Shown here piece after piece: positions 20,010 through 31,149 of a stretch of 64,000 bases of DNA. The notes beneath the pieces are model-generated. The model made no database searches. It saw only the letters and a list, made by a program, of their open reading frames with translations, and had not been told where the DNA came from. A program made the translations under genes and the position numbers. Every line of letters begins with the position of its first letter. Position 1 is the first letter of the stretch. Source of the stretch: Lunularia cruciata (lineage: Eukaryota; Streptophyta; Marchantiopsida; Lunulariales; Lunulariaceae); assembly GCA_948567375.1 (NCBI GenBank), contig OX419762.1, positions 54,454,841 to 54,518,840 on the forward strand, in the 5' to 3' direction.

Positions 20010-20372
20010 TGTAATAATATGGAGTTAGAAAAAGCTAAATATGGTTGAAAGGAGAAAAAATTAGCATAAATAAAATAAATTCTAGGATGTTTTAGAAGCA
20101 TACGAGAAGCTTCTAAGAATGTTATATTAATGTAAATATAATGTATGCCAAGTTGACAACTAGCTTAGCTTGCATGCAAAATAATGACTAGCTTAACTTG
20201 CACTCTAAGGTGGTTTCTAGAAGAAATATTCCTTGGAAGTTTCTTAGAACCTTATATATAAGTAGCTTATAACTACCAAAGCCCAAAATCAAGTTAAGCA
20301 TTTGAAGTTTCATTTATTTGAGTGTTCTAATGTGATCCTACATTCTCTTATTTCTCTCCTTGATATTTGATA
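20010..20372 (+). repeat. 5' LTR of element F
   Basis: The start TGTAATAATATGGAGTTAG matches the E LTR start (TGTAATTATATGGAGTTTA). The shared interior includes agcttagcttgcatgc, cttgcactct and the terminal tcttatttctctccttg. It is well diverged from E, so it is old. A tRNA-iMet-like primer site follows immediately. Confidence 0.7.
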
Positions 20373-20373
20373 T

Positions 20374-20385
20374 TGGTATTAGAGT
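20374..20385 (+). promoter_or_regulatory. Primer-binding site of element F, initiator tRNA-Met type
   Basis: tggtattagagt is two transitions away from the common TGGTATCAGAGC primer site of plant LTR retrotransposons and lies right after the F LTR. Confidence 0.7.
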
Positions 20386-20398
20386 AAGAATAGGATGG

Positions 20399-20955
20399 TG
20401 TAATACCATTAGCCAGATATATTATCTAGAAGTGGAAATTGGCTTGGTAATATCTGGAAAGTTATTATATATTGGTCTAATTAGATCAGATAGAGTTGTC
20501 ACCAAAAGAGTATTTTCACTAATAGTGCAAAGGTCAAAAATACCATGAAAACTTTAGAGCTAATTTTGGAAACCTAAACGGATATATTAGACCTAAAAAA
20601 ATGAAACATTGACCCTCTAAGGTAAAATATATTGTCTTCTCCCCTATGTTCATCTTGTTGAGAGCTTTCTAATGGTATCTCACCCATGTTGTTTTGAGCT
20701 TCCTATGAAAAGATTCCTTAAAAATTCTCTTGGTCAAACTTGTTTGATCGACCAAATAGGACAAGGCGTGGTGCTTGCTGACATGTCACCAATTTATGTA
20801 TACGATCCAAGGGTGGAGCTTCCTTTGAAAGGATCTTCTTTGCTATATAATAAATACAAGGTGCTCCTTTAGTGTATCAAAGAATTGGGGGTTGAAGTTT
20901 TGTGTTTCTTCTCTTGTGTTTCTCTTGGGGGTTCTTTTCTCCTTAGAATATTAAA
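20399..20955 (+). repeat. Solo LTR L4 of the D family inserted in F
   Basis: It begins TGTAATACCATTAGCC and ends near gaatattaaa. It has the family body (ccaagggtggagcttcct ... ctatataataaatacaaggtgctcc) but only one copy of the 155-bp 5' unit. Flanks gatgg (20394-20398) and aatgg (20955-20959) look like a 5-bp target duplication with one change; the last base is shared between LTR end and flank in my call. Confidence 0.75.
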
Positions 20956-21571
20956 ATGGTAGTAAAGCAAGTGTTTTAATCCAATTGAGTAGATCATTCC
21001 TCTTGGAGGAACATAAACTATTGAGCTATTAAACATGAACTAAATAATTTTGAGAGGAGAAAACATAGTGCAATCTATAGACTAGGTGTGTTTAGAGAGA
21101 AGATGGGATGGAGGCTCTTGGAAGAAAATTTCCTACACCTGACTTTCTATTCTTGAATCCATTTTACATCAAGATTATGTACATCCAATGTGAGCAAGTG
21201 AGAGTACATCTCATTTACCATTTTGGAGTAGAGTTCATGGACATAGTGAAGAATTCACCAAACCCGATGATTCTACTTGTGATGATATATGATAGAGAGT
21301 GGGATTTAAAAATCTAAATTCTATTGTAATGCAATGGATCTAAATATACCAAATCCTTTCCCTTTCAACACGCAAGTAGAAATCCATTATGTGGTTAGAC
21401 CAAAAGTGATATTTAGGGATTTTGTAGTTTGTAATTTTGATGAGGAATATTATCAATGAGTGATAGCCTTTGAGGTCCCAATGGTAGTCCAATAGTATAT
21501 ACCCAAGTGATCATATTAACCCTCTATTCAAGTAGGAAGTAGCGATTGAGTGTTTACCGTATGTACACGTC
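20956..21571 (+). other. Leader of element F
   Basis: About 600 bp between the primer site, interrupted by L4, and gag. No motif-bearing frame is visible. Confidence 0.45.
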
Positions 21572-22142
21572 ATGGAGCTGCAGCTGCAAGATTTGATGCA
21601 AGGAATGTAGAGGATGTTGAACAAGTTTCAAGAGATCAAGATGACAATGGAGACATTGAGAAGTCAAGTATGTACCTTCAAACAAGTAATGCAAGAAGAG
21701 AGCACATCCTAAAACCCAATACCAACAATTGAAGTACTTGGAGAGTCACTCATGTTGATAACATTGACCTCGATCAACAATGAAGCTACATTGTTACTAC
21801 GGATGAAGAAGACGTGCAACATTGAGCCTTACAAGGGAAAATCTTCCATGGGAGTAGTGGAAAATTAGATTTCAAGAATAGATTGATACTTTTATTATTT
21901 GTAACTAAGATCAACAATCATTTTATAGGCGTGTTTGCATGTGGGTACTTGACCAATAAAGCCCTCACATGGTATGATACTTGGGAACAATCATTGTTGG
22001 CTGAAGGGAGAGAGATCACTTGGACAACAATGCATGAAGTGCAATGGAAAGATTTATAATTTGTGAATTTTATGCAAATGAACCAAACCCGACTATGGGA
22101 GTTGAAGCAAAAGAACAATATACAAGAGTATGTGGAGGTTTT
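21572..22142 (+). pseudogene. Element F: decayed Gag fragment
   Basis: From an ATG (MELQLQDLMQ) the frame has several stops in the N-terminal part. It becomes clear from 21901, where one phase gives YLTNKALTWYDTWEQ, then ITWTTMHEVQWKDL and RLWELKQKNNIQEYVEVF. This is the retrotransposon Gag core pattern (a Lys-Ala-x-x-Trp-Trp-like helix followed by RLWELKQ and EYVxxF). It is cut at 22142 by the 3' LTR of element I, so the rest of F lies beyond the nested block. Confidence 0.75.
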
Positions 22143-22244
22143 TGTGCATATATACATCGCTACACAACATACATCACTATCAACATCATACACTATAGAA
22201 GCAAAACTCACACATAAGTCATACATAGACTCTAAAGTGCCACA
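22143..22244 (-). repeat. Short 3' LTR of element I (about 102 bp)
   Basis: On the minus strand it reads TGTGGCACTTTAGAG ... ATATATGCACA, with TG/CA ends, directly after a strong polypurine tract (gctaGGGGGGcaat, 22245-22258). Its far end abuts the F gag frame, so the boundary is set on both sides. The 5' LTR is outside the window and the size cannot be confirmed by pairing. Confidence 0.65.
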
Positions 22245-22413
22245 ATTGCCCCCCTAGCTAGCGGTTAGGTCACTCTAACTCCAGATAGCCATCTACTTCA
22301 AGTATATGGAATACCTTATGATGGGCAAAGATCAGGAGGCCAGGTGCTATGGAGCCTCATTGTTAGTCACCTTTTTTGAATCTATACCATATAAAGAATG
22401 AACTAACTATAGA

Positions 22414-22884
22414 TCAAGTACATCTAGGACATAACCACTGTCCATGAGGAACCACCACGAGGAGAGGAGTCATACATGCCATATGCCATCCTCTTGAACA
22501 ATTATCACACACTAACATAGTAATAGCTCCACCAAAAGAGCCACATAGCATAGACCTCAAGCTTGCACGTACAAGTGCCAAGCTTGGGTCCATAGTACCA
22601 TCAATGTTTGGGAGGTGGCATGGTGCACAATTGCGCACATGATCCTTACAAACAACACCATCATGTCCTTCTAACACAAGGACTCCAAATGGCAAAACAT
22701 CATGCACTCTCAAGATAGTGCGGCCTGTCAAAAAATCAAGTGTTGTTGGTGCTGCTTGCTAGAGATATAGTCTCTTGGATGAAATCAACAAATTGAAGGT
22801 CTATAACCTCCTCTTCAAATGGTAGCATAGCATAAAGTATCTTTATGCTGAGCAATCACAAAGTTCTCAAAGGCCATCAATATT
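22414..22884 (-). pseudogene. Element I: integrase C-terminus with PHD-like zinc finger
   Basis: The frame resumes after insertion H at ENFVIAQHKDTLCYATI, the tail of the integrase, with a frameshift. An intact run of 105 residues (22731-22414) then reads LPFGVLVLEGHDGV, VCKDHVRNCAPCHLPNIDG and a C-terminal finger: LCGS, LVCDNCSRGWHMAC, then QWLCPRC at the stop. The Cys/His order fits a PHD finger (C4HC3) except that the first Cys is Ser (RSMLC). PHD fingers read histone H3 tails. Here the finger takes the place that a chromodomain has in chromoviruses, which suggests a role in choosing integration sites. It is not a host gene: it is continuous with the integrase frame across H. Confidence 0.75.
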
Positions 22885-25800
22885 TGTGACAACCCGGAAA
22901 ATATCACTTTTGTGATAATCAGGTAAGTAAAGGTTGTTCCTGCAAAGATACAATTCAGAAATGTCCAAATACAAAGTGAAAAGTCACCATGCAGTTCTTC
23001 TTGGTTGCATCTTTAATCTCTCAGGTAGAAACCACATCTAGAAGAGAGTAACAAGCACTGATTTGTAGTCTCATCACAACAATTTGTCACTCTTAATCAC
23101 AACTCCATCAAATCTTTCCAAACAATCTTGATTGTGATGATTCAGGCTCTCCCAAAAATGGCACTTCACTGCAAAATGACTTCACCTCAAAATTGTGTTC
23201 CACCCCTCCACTGAAGGCACAACTTCCTTGATCAAAATTACTTCACATCAACACTACGCTACACTCACAAATGTAGAATACTACCAACACTACAATTCCT
23301 CTTAGATCTATCAAGGCATTGCTCCGTTTGCACTTCTCTCAAGATCAAACACACAAAATGAAGATCAAGGCTGCAGAATCCAACATACAACAAGCACACT
23401 AACTTGCACTTTGAAATTCTCCACACACTCACAGATACAATCACAAAGTTGATACTCAACATCAAGCTCAAGTGACGAGCACTAAAAACAGTACTTTGCT
23501 TTATCTACTCTCAAAAATAATGGGCACTAAACAACATATGATTGCGAATGCTACCTTTAAATAGTGAAGCAATCAACACTACTAACAACTATATAGCTTC
23601 CTAACAACTCTTCCTACCTGCAGATCCAAAATGATAGTGCACCTCTTCATATCTGCCTCTTCAAATCTCAAATCTGTTACTACTCCAATCCAATGACAAT
23701 CTTTTCATGGGCCTTCAATCCCGAAGTAACTTCACACACTACTCTATCCTCAGGTTTCACAACTCCTAATTCCTCTACCAATTCTAACTTTTCTCCTTCC
23801 TGATCTACAATTCCTATCACATGCATGCTTTCTAACTCTCTATCTCCCGACCCACTTTTCTTTGATACCTCCGATGGTAATTTTGAAGACATCTACACTC
23901 CTATGTTATCTACTTCGGGTTTTGCTCTTACATCCTTCCAAAGTTTATCTATCTCTAATTTCACTAAGTCTAATCTAATCGTAATATTGTCTTCTACTTC
24001 CAATATCTTTCTATCTATATGATTTTTGAGACTGATGAGTAAAGCGTTCAAGTCTTTATCCTTTGCACTTATCCTCCTCATCTCTTGCACCAACAACTTC
24101 AAATTGTGCAGTCTCGTCTCTTCAATTTGCATGCTGGCTTTTGTACTTAGCATTGCATTCATCTTTGTCACTATCTCCTTCAATGGCTCCAATCTCATTC
24201 TTCTCTCCCATTCTCAATATGCAAGCCAATCTTCTCTATACATTGCCAATTTTTCTTTGAACTCAGCTTTCATTGTCTCCTTCTCCTTCTCCTTCTCCTT
24301 TTGCACAATCTTCTCTTCAAGATTGCAAAGTAACTCTCTTAATCTTTCTTCCTCTCTATATCTTATTGTCAACTCTCTTTGCCAGAGTTGCTTCTTCTCC
24401 TCTACACTTTCCATCACTCTATCTAGCTCTTGCTCCTTCTCTGTCATTCTTGCCATAACATGGAAATTCTCTAGTATTGAATCAACAAAACTACTGCTTC
24501 AAGATTTCATTCTCCGCTTCTTGTCTTCCTCTTGCTATGACATTTTGCTCTATAATTCTCTCTCTACTCTCCACTTCTCTCTTCAAGTTCTTGATTACTT
24601 GATTCTGCACTATTGCATCTACTTGTAGTACTTCCCTTTCCTCCTCACCTCGGATTATACTCTTATTCAATTCCAAGTTCTCTTCTTCTAATCGAGCTAA
24701 CACCTATAATATAGTCTTCACCTCTAGACACTTTGACTGCATCTCCTTCTTCTTGTGTTCTAACTTCACTAACAACGGGAACACAATCTCCCTCAAATAC
24801 TCTACTCCTTTACTTGTATTTATTTTGACTTGCAGACTTGTCTCCTTCTTCACCTCTTCCTCACTCAACACTTGCCTTTTGAGCCACAGTTGCCTTATAG
24901 GAATGGATTCTTTGCTCCCCAAACTCCCATCCTCCTCTTCTCTTACCTTACTCGGCCCTACTTCATACTTTGCCTTACGTTTGGAACAAACTCCCCTCTA
25001 AATTGTAACTCTCTTCTCCTCTTGCTCTAGAACTTTGTCTTCTAGTTTTGAGTTACCTTTTTCCTCTATCTCCATCTTGGCTTCCTCCTCTTTGGGTATT
25101 GACTTCATCTCCACTCTATCATTTTTGTCACTACTTGTGTCTTCACTCTGTAGCGTGAACTTGGGTTCTTCCTCCTTCTCTGAGTCTTTTGACTTGCACT
25201 CGGCTTCTCCTTCCGACTCTTCTTCCGACAATGCGATTACCCCCAGTTCTTTCCTCAGGTTCACCTTTCTAGCCTTTCTGAGGGTGCGCTTTCTCTTCTT
25301 CTTCTTCTCCTTGTCGACTCCTCTTCTTAGACTTTGGAGTGCTTGCTTCCAATTGCACACTCTACCCCGTCTATGCGTAGTGCTCATCACTACTCCTGAT
25401 CTGAAGATTGTATTGCTGCTCCTCCGCATCAACATCTCTTCTCAAGTCGGGGTGGAAATAGAACACCATCTTGTTTTGCTTCGCCGCATTGAGCAAGTTC
25501 AGCCCCCGATAGAAATGGGCTGCAAACGGCACAATGTAATGTGGAGGCAACTTGTCTCGCAAATTCCACACCATTTGTCTTGTCCTCTAATGAAGACACT
25601 TTGCCCAGTAATTGGCTCTCTTGCAAACATCTCATGGAAGAACACAACTTGGTGCTTCATCACATAAGTCGTTCTTTCCGGCTTCAAGATTGCCATTAAA
25701 GCACTCACGATCTCCCTCTTGATAGGATCCTTATAGCTCTCTACTTTGTAGACATTCTTTGTGCGCTTCAAAGAGAAGGCATCTCTCACTTCTTGGGTTT

Positions 25801-26680
25801 CTTTAGCTACTTCTCACTTCCCCAAGAACGTGGCACCATGCTCTATGCCTGCTTCTCTCCCAATTACTAACCTCCAATCCGACTCTATCCATCGAGCCGG
25901 ATTTCCTCTCTTCCCTTCTTCCTAAGGGCCATCAAGACACTTACTCTTGATGATCTCAGTCATGAAACCTAGAAAGCTAACATTCCAGTTCCATGCCAAG
26001 CATGTGATCCGAAGCTTGCTCAGGATCTCAATTCTTGTGATCACATCTAACCTCCAAATTGCATGATTTCTCATTGCAAATTTAGAGTTCTTCTTCCTAC
26101 CTCCCATCTTTCTCTCTTCCACTTTGGGTTAGGGACTATTCTTCCTACTGATTCCCGGCTTAACTCTCTCAACTTCCTCTCAACACACTAGCACGGCTGC
26201 AACTACACTTCCCTTCCCACGATCTCCTATAAGCCAATCTCTTGACGGCAATGGAAAATTGCTTGTCATTGCTTTGTCTTTAGCCCAAATTTTATAGTGG
26301 CGTGCCTCCTCCATCTTTCTTCACTTTGAGTTTCTATTGAGAAATCATACCTCCTACGTGCTCATGTCATTGTCAATTCTTCTCAAGTGTATGACTGCTG
26401 TTTTTGTGAGTGGTACCTTCTTGAACATCTCACCCCAAAGGAAAGTTGTTACATTGTCCTTCCCTCGGGTTGAGCGCCCCCGGGACAAAGTTTCCTTACT
26501 TTGGTTTTTGGTTGACATGGCAATTCCGAGTACCTTGCCTTTTGACACAAAGTCACTTTACTTTGGGTTACAACCGAGGATACTTTTCTTTGCCTTCTTC
26601 TACTATACAGGCGCAATACGGCTTCTTTTGTACACTTCTTCTTCAAAATTACAAAAAAGAAAAAAAATGTGAGTACCACA
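22885..26680 (-). repeat. Giant 3' LTR of H (3796 bp) carrying an ORF
   Basis: On the minus strand it starts TGTGGTACTCACATTTTT right after the polypurine tract of H and ends CCGGGTTGTCACA. Matching ends delimit the copies at 27189-28857 and 55899-59597, each with its own target duplication, so these really are LTR boundaries. A TATA box (minus strand TATAAAAT, 26289-26296) lies about 390 bp into the LTR. The ORF follows (23680-26122), then about 795 bp of non-coding tail with cttttgattgtgatgattc-type sequence shared by all copies. Confidence 0.85.
23680..26122 (-). pseudogene. LTR-borne ORF in H: conserved N-domain, acidic linker, coiled coil
   Basis: The frame covers about 814 codons and is broken by several stops and shifts. 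N-terminal part: KMGGRKKNSKF, then HAIWRLDVITRIEIL and LAWNWNVSFLGF, ARWIESDWRLVIGREAG, KVESYKDPIKREI, TTYVMKHQVVFFHEMF and FYFHPDLRRDVDAEEQQYNL. The middle is Lys-rich then acidic (EKKKKRKRTLRKARK, then SEEESEGEAE). The C-terminal half is heptad-like and rich in Glu, Lys and Leu (LARLEEENLELNKS, KEQELDRVMESVEEKKQLW), a predicted long coiled coil. The same order recurs in the other copies at 59035-56723 and 62818-64000, the first much diverged, which suggests past selection on the protein. I do not recognise the family; Gag-like or structural roles are possible. Confidence 0.65.
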
Positions 26681-26695
26681 TACCCCCTCCTTCAA
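26681..26695 (-). promoter_or_regulatory. Polypurine tract of H
   Basis: The minus strand reads gaAGGAGGGGGTA directly before the TGTGGTAC start of the LTR. This fixes the orientation of H and identifies 26680 as an LTR boundary. Confidence 0.8.
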
Positions 26696-26782
26696 ATGTG
26701 TGTCCCCACAAACATAGACCTTGGGTGTCTTGGAGACTTCAAAGTCTATGTTCCAATATCTCCAAACTCTCCACCAGTTCAC

Positions 26783-27188
26783 TCAAGTGGCAAATGGTTG
26801 CCCTTCCAAGTTTGCAAGTTGAATGAACCCATTGTCATAAAGATGAAGAACTTGATAAGACCCCATCCATCTCAAATGCAGTTTGCATGGAAAAAATATT
26901 TGGCAATTGTCGTATAACAAAACCAAGTCTCCTTTGCGAACAGTCATAGGCTTGATGTGCTTATTGTGCTTGACTTTCCTCTGCTCTTGTACTTCTTTTG
27001 TGGTTTGCATTGCATTGTCTCTTTTCTCTTCTAACCACATCAGATGATGGATCCAAAGATCCTGGCTTTCTTCCTCCGACAATTGTTCTTCACAAAGAAT
27101 CCAAAATGTTGGTACTTCAAATTCAACTGGTAGTATGGGATGCAAGCCATATGTCAAGAAGTATGGAGTTTGTTTGGTTGTGATCTTT
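26783..27188 (-). pseudogene. Element H: integrase C-terminal part
   Basis: The frame begins right after the solo LTR insertion (ITTKQTPYFLTYGLHPILP, then VEFEVPTFWI) and runs through VRKGDLVLLYDN and LRWMGSYQVLHLY to ANLEGQPFAT before the frame decays ahead of the polypurine tract. It continues the integrase frame interrupted at 28858 (PVALWAY), so the two pieces are one gene. No chromodomain or PHD finger follows. Confidence 0.8.
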
Positions 27189-28857
27189 TGTGACAACCCG
27201 GAAAATATCACTTTTTGCGGTAATCAGGTAAGTAAAGTTTGTTCTCGCAGAGATACGAGTCAAAAATGTCTTAATAAAAAGTCAAACAGTAACATGCAGT
27301 TCTTCTTGGTTGTGTCTTTAATCTCTCAGGTAGAAACCACACCCAGAAGAGAGTAACAAGCACAGATTCACAGTCTTGTCATAAATTAGCACTCCTTAAT
27401 CACAACTCCATCAAATCTTTCCAAACAATCTTGATTGTGATGATTTAGGTTCTCCCAAAAATGGCACTTCATTGTAAAATGACTTTGCCTCAGAATTGTG
27501 TTCCACCCCTCCATTGAAGGCACAACTTCCTTGATCAAAATTGCTTCACATCAACTTTGCACTACACTCACAAATGCAGAATACTACCAACACTACAATT
27601 CCTCTCAGATCTGTCAAGGCATTGCTTTGATTGCACTTCACTCAGGATCAAACACACGGAATGAAGATCAAGGCTACGGAATCCAACATCCAACAAACAC
27701 TCTAACTTGCAAATGTGCTGCAAACGGCACAATGTAATGTGGAGGCAACTTATCCCACAAATTCCACACTATCTGCCTCATTTGCCCATAGAAGCACCTT
27801 GCCTAATTGATTGGCTCTCCTGCAAACATCTTATGGAAGAACACCGCTTGTTATTTCATCACATAAGTTGTTCTCTCCGGCTTCAAGATTGCCATAAGAG
27901 TACTCACAATCTCTCTCTTGACCGGATCCTTGTAACTCTCTACTTTGTACCCATTCTTTGTCCGCTTTGAAGAGAATGCATCCCTTACTTCTTAGGTTTC
28001 TTCGACTACCTCCCCCTTCCCCAAGAACATGGCACCCTACTCTGCACCTGCCTCTCTTCTGAGTACTAATCTCCAATCCAACTCTGTCCAATGAGCCGGA
28101 TTTCCTCTGTTCCCCTCTTCCTTGGGGCCATCAAGACATTTACTCTCAATTATCTTGGTCATGAATCTTGGAAAACTAACATTCCAGTTCTACGCCAAGA
28201 ATGTGATCCAAAGTCGGCTCAAGACTTTGATCCTTGCGATCACATCTAACCTCCAAATTGCATGATTTCTCACTGTGAATTCAGAGTTCTTCTTTCCTCC
28301 TCCCATCTTTCTTTCTTCCTCATTGTCTCTCGGGTTAGCTCTCTCAAATTCTCCTCTACACACTAGTGCGTCTTCAACTCTACTTCCCTTCCCATGATCT
28401 CTTGTAGGACGACTCCTCAACGGCAAAGGAAAATTTCTTGACATTACTTCGTCGTTAGCCCAATTTTTATAGAGTTGCGCCTTCTTTGTCTCCCTTCAAT
28501 TTGAGTTTCTATTGAGAAATCACACCTCTTGCAAGCGCCTGTCATTGTCAAGTGTACTTCACGCATATGACTGCCAGTTTTTGAACTGTCCCTTCTTGAA
28601 TTTCTTGCCCTGAAGAAAAGTTGTTATATTGTCCTCGCCTCGGGTTGAGCATCCCCAGATACAAAGACTTCTTACTTCGGGTTGTATGCTGACAGGGTAA
28701 GTTCGAGTACTTTGCCTTATGACCCAAAGCCACGTTACCTCGGGTTTCATCCCAAAGACTCTTTTCTTTGCCTTCTTTGGCCATACAGGCGCAATCCGAC
28801 TTCTCTACACACTTCTTCTTCTCCATTTAAAAAAAAACAAAAAATGTAGGTACCACA
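27189..28857 (-). repeat. Solo giant-family LTR with internal deletion, inserted in H
   Basis: This is 1669 bp with the family ends (TGTGGTACC start and GGGTTGTCACA end on the minus strand) and a perfect 5-bp target duplication tcttt (27184-27188 and 28858-28862). Relative to the 3.8-kb copy it lacks the middle: near 27710 the 3' tail joins directly to ORF sequence equivalent to 25517. A TATA-type motif is visible near 28465 (aatttttatag on the plus strand). Confidence 0.9.
27720..28444 (-). pseudogene. Remnant of the LTR-borne ORF in the solo LTR
   Basis: The start is well kept (MSRNFPLPLRSRPTRDHGKGS, KMGGGKKNSEFTVRNHAIWRLDVIARIKVL). The later N-domain is present but frameshifted (the KVESYKD, TTYVMK and LPPHY regions can be followed). 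The acidic and coiled-coil parts are deleted. It is clearly non-functional. Confidence 0.6.
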
Positions 28858-29822
28858 TCTTTTCTATTGTTCAATATGCCCATAATGCAACTGGTAACTT
28901 TGTATCCCAATCATAGGCATAATTGACAGTCACCTTATTCAGAATTCTACAAAGTAGCCTATTTGCCTTTTCCATTAAGCCATTCGCTTTTGGATTATAA
29001 GGGGTCATCTTCCAATGCTTAATCTGAAAGTATTTTGTTAATACATCCATCAAAAATTTCAAGAAATGTAATTTCAAGAAATGTGTCCCATGGTCACTGA
29101 CCAATTCTAGAGGACATCCGTATCGGGAGATGATGTTTCAAAAGAGAAATTCCACCACTATTTTTCCATCATCTCTACGAGTTGCTTCAGCTTCAACCAT
29201 CTTGGTAGCAGAGTGAATGCAAACCAAAATGTAGCATTTTCTCATGACTCGGGTTACCGGTTGTATTAGTCCCACAAAATCAATTCCCCATTTCTCAAAC
29301 AGGACCAAGGGTAAAATTGGTCTCAAAGGCCATTGAGAATTAGCCGTCGGCTTTCCTGTTCTCTGACAAGCGTCACAGCTTTGAATATGGGCATGCTTGT
29401 CTTTGTACATCGTAGGCCACCAGTACCCCAAAGAAAGAATCTTCTTTACCATATTCTTTAGAGCATAGTGTCCTCCCGATGCTTTGGAATGTAAAGACTC
29501 AATTATGCCTCCAACTTTGTATGACTCCAAGCACCACCAAAGTACTTTGTCTTTGCCCATCTTAAATAAAATGCTGTGTTTTAGTTGATACGGCCCAATT
29601 TTCCTAAGAAAGACTGCCCTTTGCTCCGGATCCAGCCCTTCAGGACACTAGAGAGTATGCAAATAATGATATTTGGCTGCATACCTCATACTTTACATTG
29701 TTATTAATTGATATAACTCTTCATCAGGGAACCAATTGTTGATTTTACATTCCTGGTCTTGAGTTTCTAACCTGGATAGGAAGTCCGCATTTGAATGCGA
29801 AGCTCCCTTCCTTACAAAATTA
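28858..29822 (-). pseudogene. Element H: RNase H end and integrase core
   Basis: It starts in the RNase H tail (KGASHSNADFLSRLE), then the integrase zinc site (HSKASGGHYALKNM with CDACQRTGK). The DDE core shows WGIDFVG for the first Asp, SDHGTHF for the second, and NGLMEKANRLL, where the Glu is kept. Stops and shifts break it, for example between EFLF and the SDHG segment. It ends at LPVALWAY where the solo LTR is inserted. RT, protease and gag are missing upstream. Confidence 0.82.
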
Positions 29823-29899
29823 CATACAGGTGCAATACAACTTCTCTTGTACACTTCTTCTTCAAAATAAAAATAAAAAACAAAAATGTGGGTACCACA
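29823..29899 (-). repeat. Stub of the H 5' LTR
   Basis: 77 bp match the start of the giant LTR (minus strand TGTGGTACCCACATTTTT ... cttgtac ... gcacctgta). It then changes abruptly to RNase H coding sequence, marking the internal deletion. Confidence 0.75.
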
Positions 29900-30980
29900 A
29901 CATCACTCTCTAAAAGATCTCTGCCCTATGAGAACATACGCTCATCCATACATTTGGGTCATCCAAGTCCAAAACTACTGTAGTATCTTGATGAATGGCT
30001 GTAGGTAAATCTAGATCTTATCCATAGAGTAGGAAGTAAGGAGAGAAGGATGCTAAGGAGGCTTGCCAGCTGGATCAATAGCCCATGGCCAACCAAGGTA
30101 ATTGGAGATCCCAATCTCCCAAGTGGCCTCTCTGCAAACCATACTTTTGCAATCTTCTCTTCACCGTCTAAACCACTCTCTCTGCTAAGCTATCTGCCTT
30201 AGGGCAATCTTGAGATGTAGTACAATGATCAATCAAAGCCTTGTCACACAAGACCTGCAACTCCCCCAAGAACTCTATTCCTTGATCAGTCAAAACCTCA
30301 ACTGGTGCACCAAAATGATTAAGAATTCAATCCAAGAATGAGTAAGCTGTCCCTTCACTAGACTTGTCAAGAAGTGCAACCAACTCAATCCACTTGGAGA
30401 AGTGCTCCACCATCACCAAGATGATGATGTCTCACAGTCAGCGATAAAGGTCCAGCAAATTCCAAACTCCAACGGTAACCCAATCCCATGATAGGTAATG
30501 GGTGTAATTGTGGCGTAGGAGCATTGAATGATGCTCTAATTTGATCACAAACCACCCAGCTGGCAACAAATTGCTGTACCTCGGTCTGCATACCATGTCA
30601 CCAATAATGAATCTAGAGTAAGCTATACGTATGCTTTGCTCCAAAATGTACTAGCTCCTCATGAGCATGATAGACCAATTGTGGTCTTTGAGATGGAAGT
30701 GGTACTACTCGCACTCTACCATCCTCCCATACACGCAAAAGGTGCCTACCTTCCAATCTGAACCATTTGGCTCATTGAAGAACACAATCTCTCTCCTTGG
30801 CTCCAATTGTGCCACCCACAACACCAATGCAAAGATAGTACATCACTAAGACATCATGATGAATGTCTTGCTGAACTGTACCAATATCTTCACTCTTTGG
30901 ATCTATGACCTCAATAACTCCTCTTGTATGCGCTGAGAGAGATACCACCAAAGCCTTAGAAACTATTCATAGAAAGGCCG
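29900..30980 (-). pseudogene. Element I: integrase
   Basis: Degenerate integrase frame. The zinc-site region reads LVYHAHEELVHFGAKHT, followed by VASWVVCDQIRASF, so the first Cys is lost. The core begins YRWSLEFAGPLSL, where the first catalytic Asp is Glu. Later segments AERVV and LQLPWLAMGY can be followed in shifting frames to VCSHRAEIF at 29900, where H interrupts. The frame resumes in phase-compatible form at 22884. Confidence 0.7.
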
Positions 30981-31149
30981 ATGCATGCCAACCTGGCACC
31001 ATCTCCTCATCTGTCTCACCATGCCAATGTGCTATGGTCTGATCCTATTGGCTGGGACATGGGCTTCTACTCAACCCATTTGTATCACGGTTCACCACTC
31101 CAGGTCTGTGAACAACCATGGAATCATACTCCTATAAAATCAGAGCCCA

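Larger units (their letters stand above)
22885..29899 (-). mobile_element. Element H: Ty3/gypsy with giant LTR, internally deleted
   Basis: Minus-strand element: a 77-bp stub of the 5' LTR (29823-29899), then the end of RNase H and the integrase, a polypurine tract and a 3' LTR of about 3.8 kb. The rest of the 5' LTR plus gag, protease and RT are missing, removed by one deletion that joins the LTR stub to RNase H near 29823. The flanks atatt (22880-22884) and acatc (29900-29904) fit a 5-bp target duplication with two transitions. It sits inside the integrase of element I and is itself split by a solo LTR (27189-28857). Integrase style (WGIDFVG, SDHGTHF, NPKANGLMEKAN, LPVEFEVPT) suggests the Tat group. 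Confidence 0.85.

Noticed and set aside
20374..20385. Possible tRNA gene near tggtattagagt
   Set aside because: Only the 12-bp complement of a tRNA end is present, at the position of a primer-binding site; there is no cloverleaf.
22414..22731. Stand-alone host PHD-finger gene
   Set aside because: The upstream frame at 22884-22732 reads as the integrase tail of element I and joins the piece at 29900 once H is removed, and a polypurine tract and LTR follow. It is part of the retrotransposon.
24026..24628. Plus-strand Ser/Leu-rich ORF of 200 codons
   Set aside because: It is the antisense of the Glu/Lys-rich coiled coil of the LTR-borne ORF; its composition follows from that.
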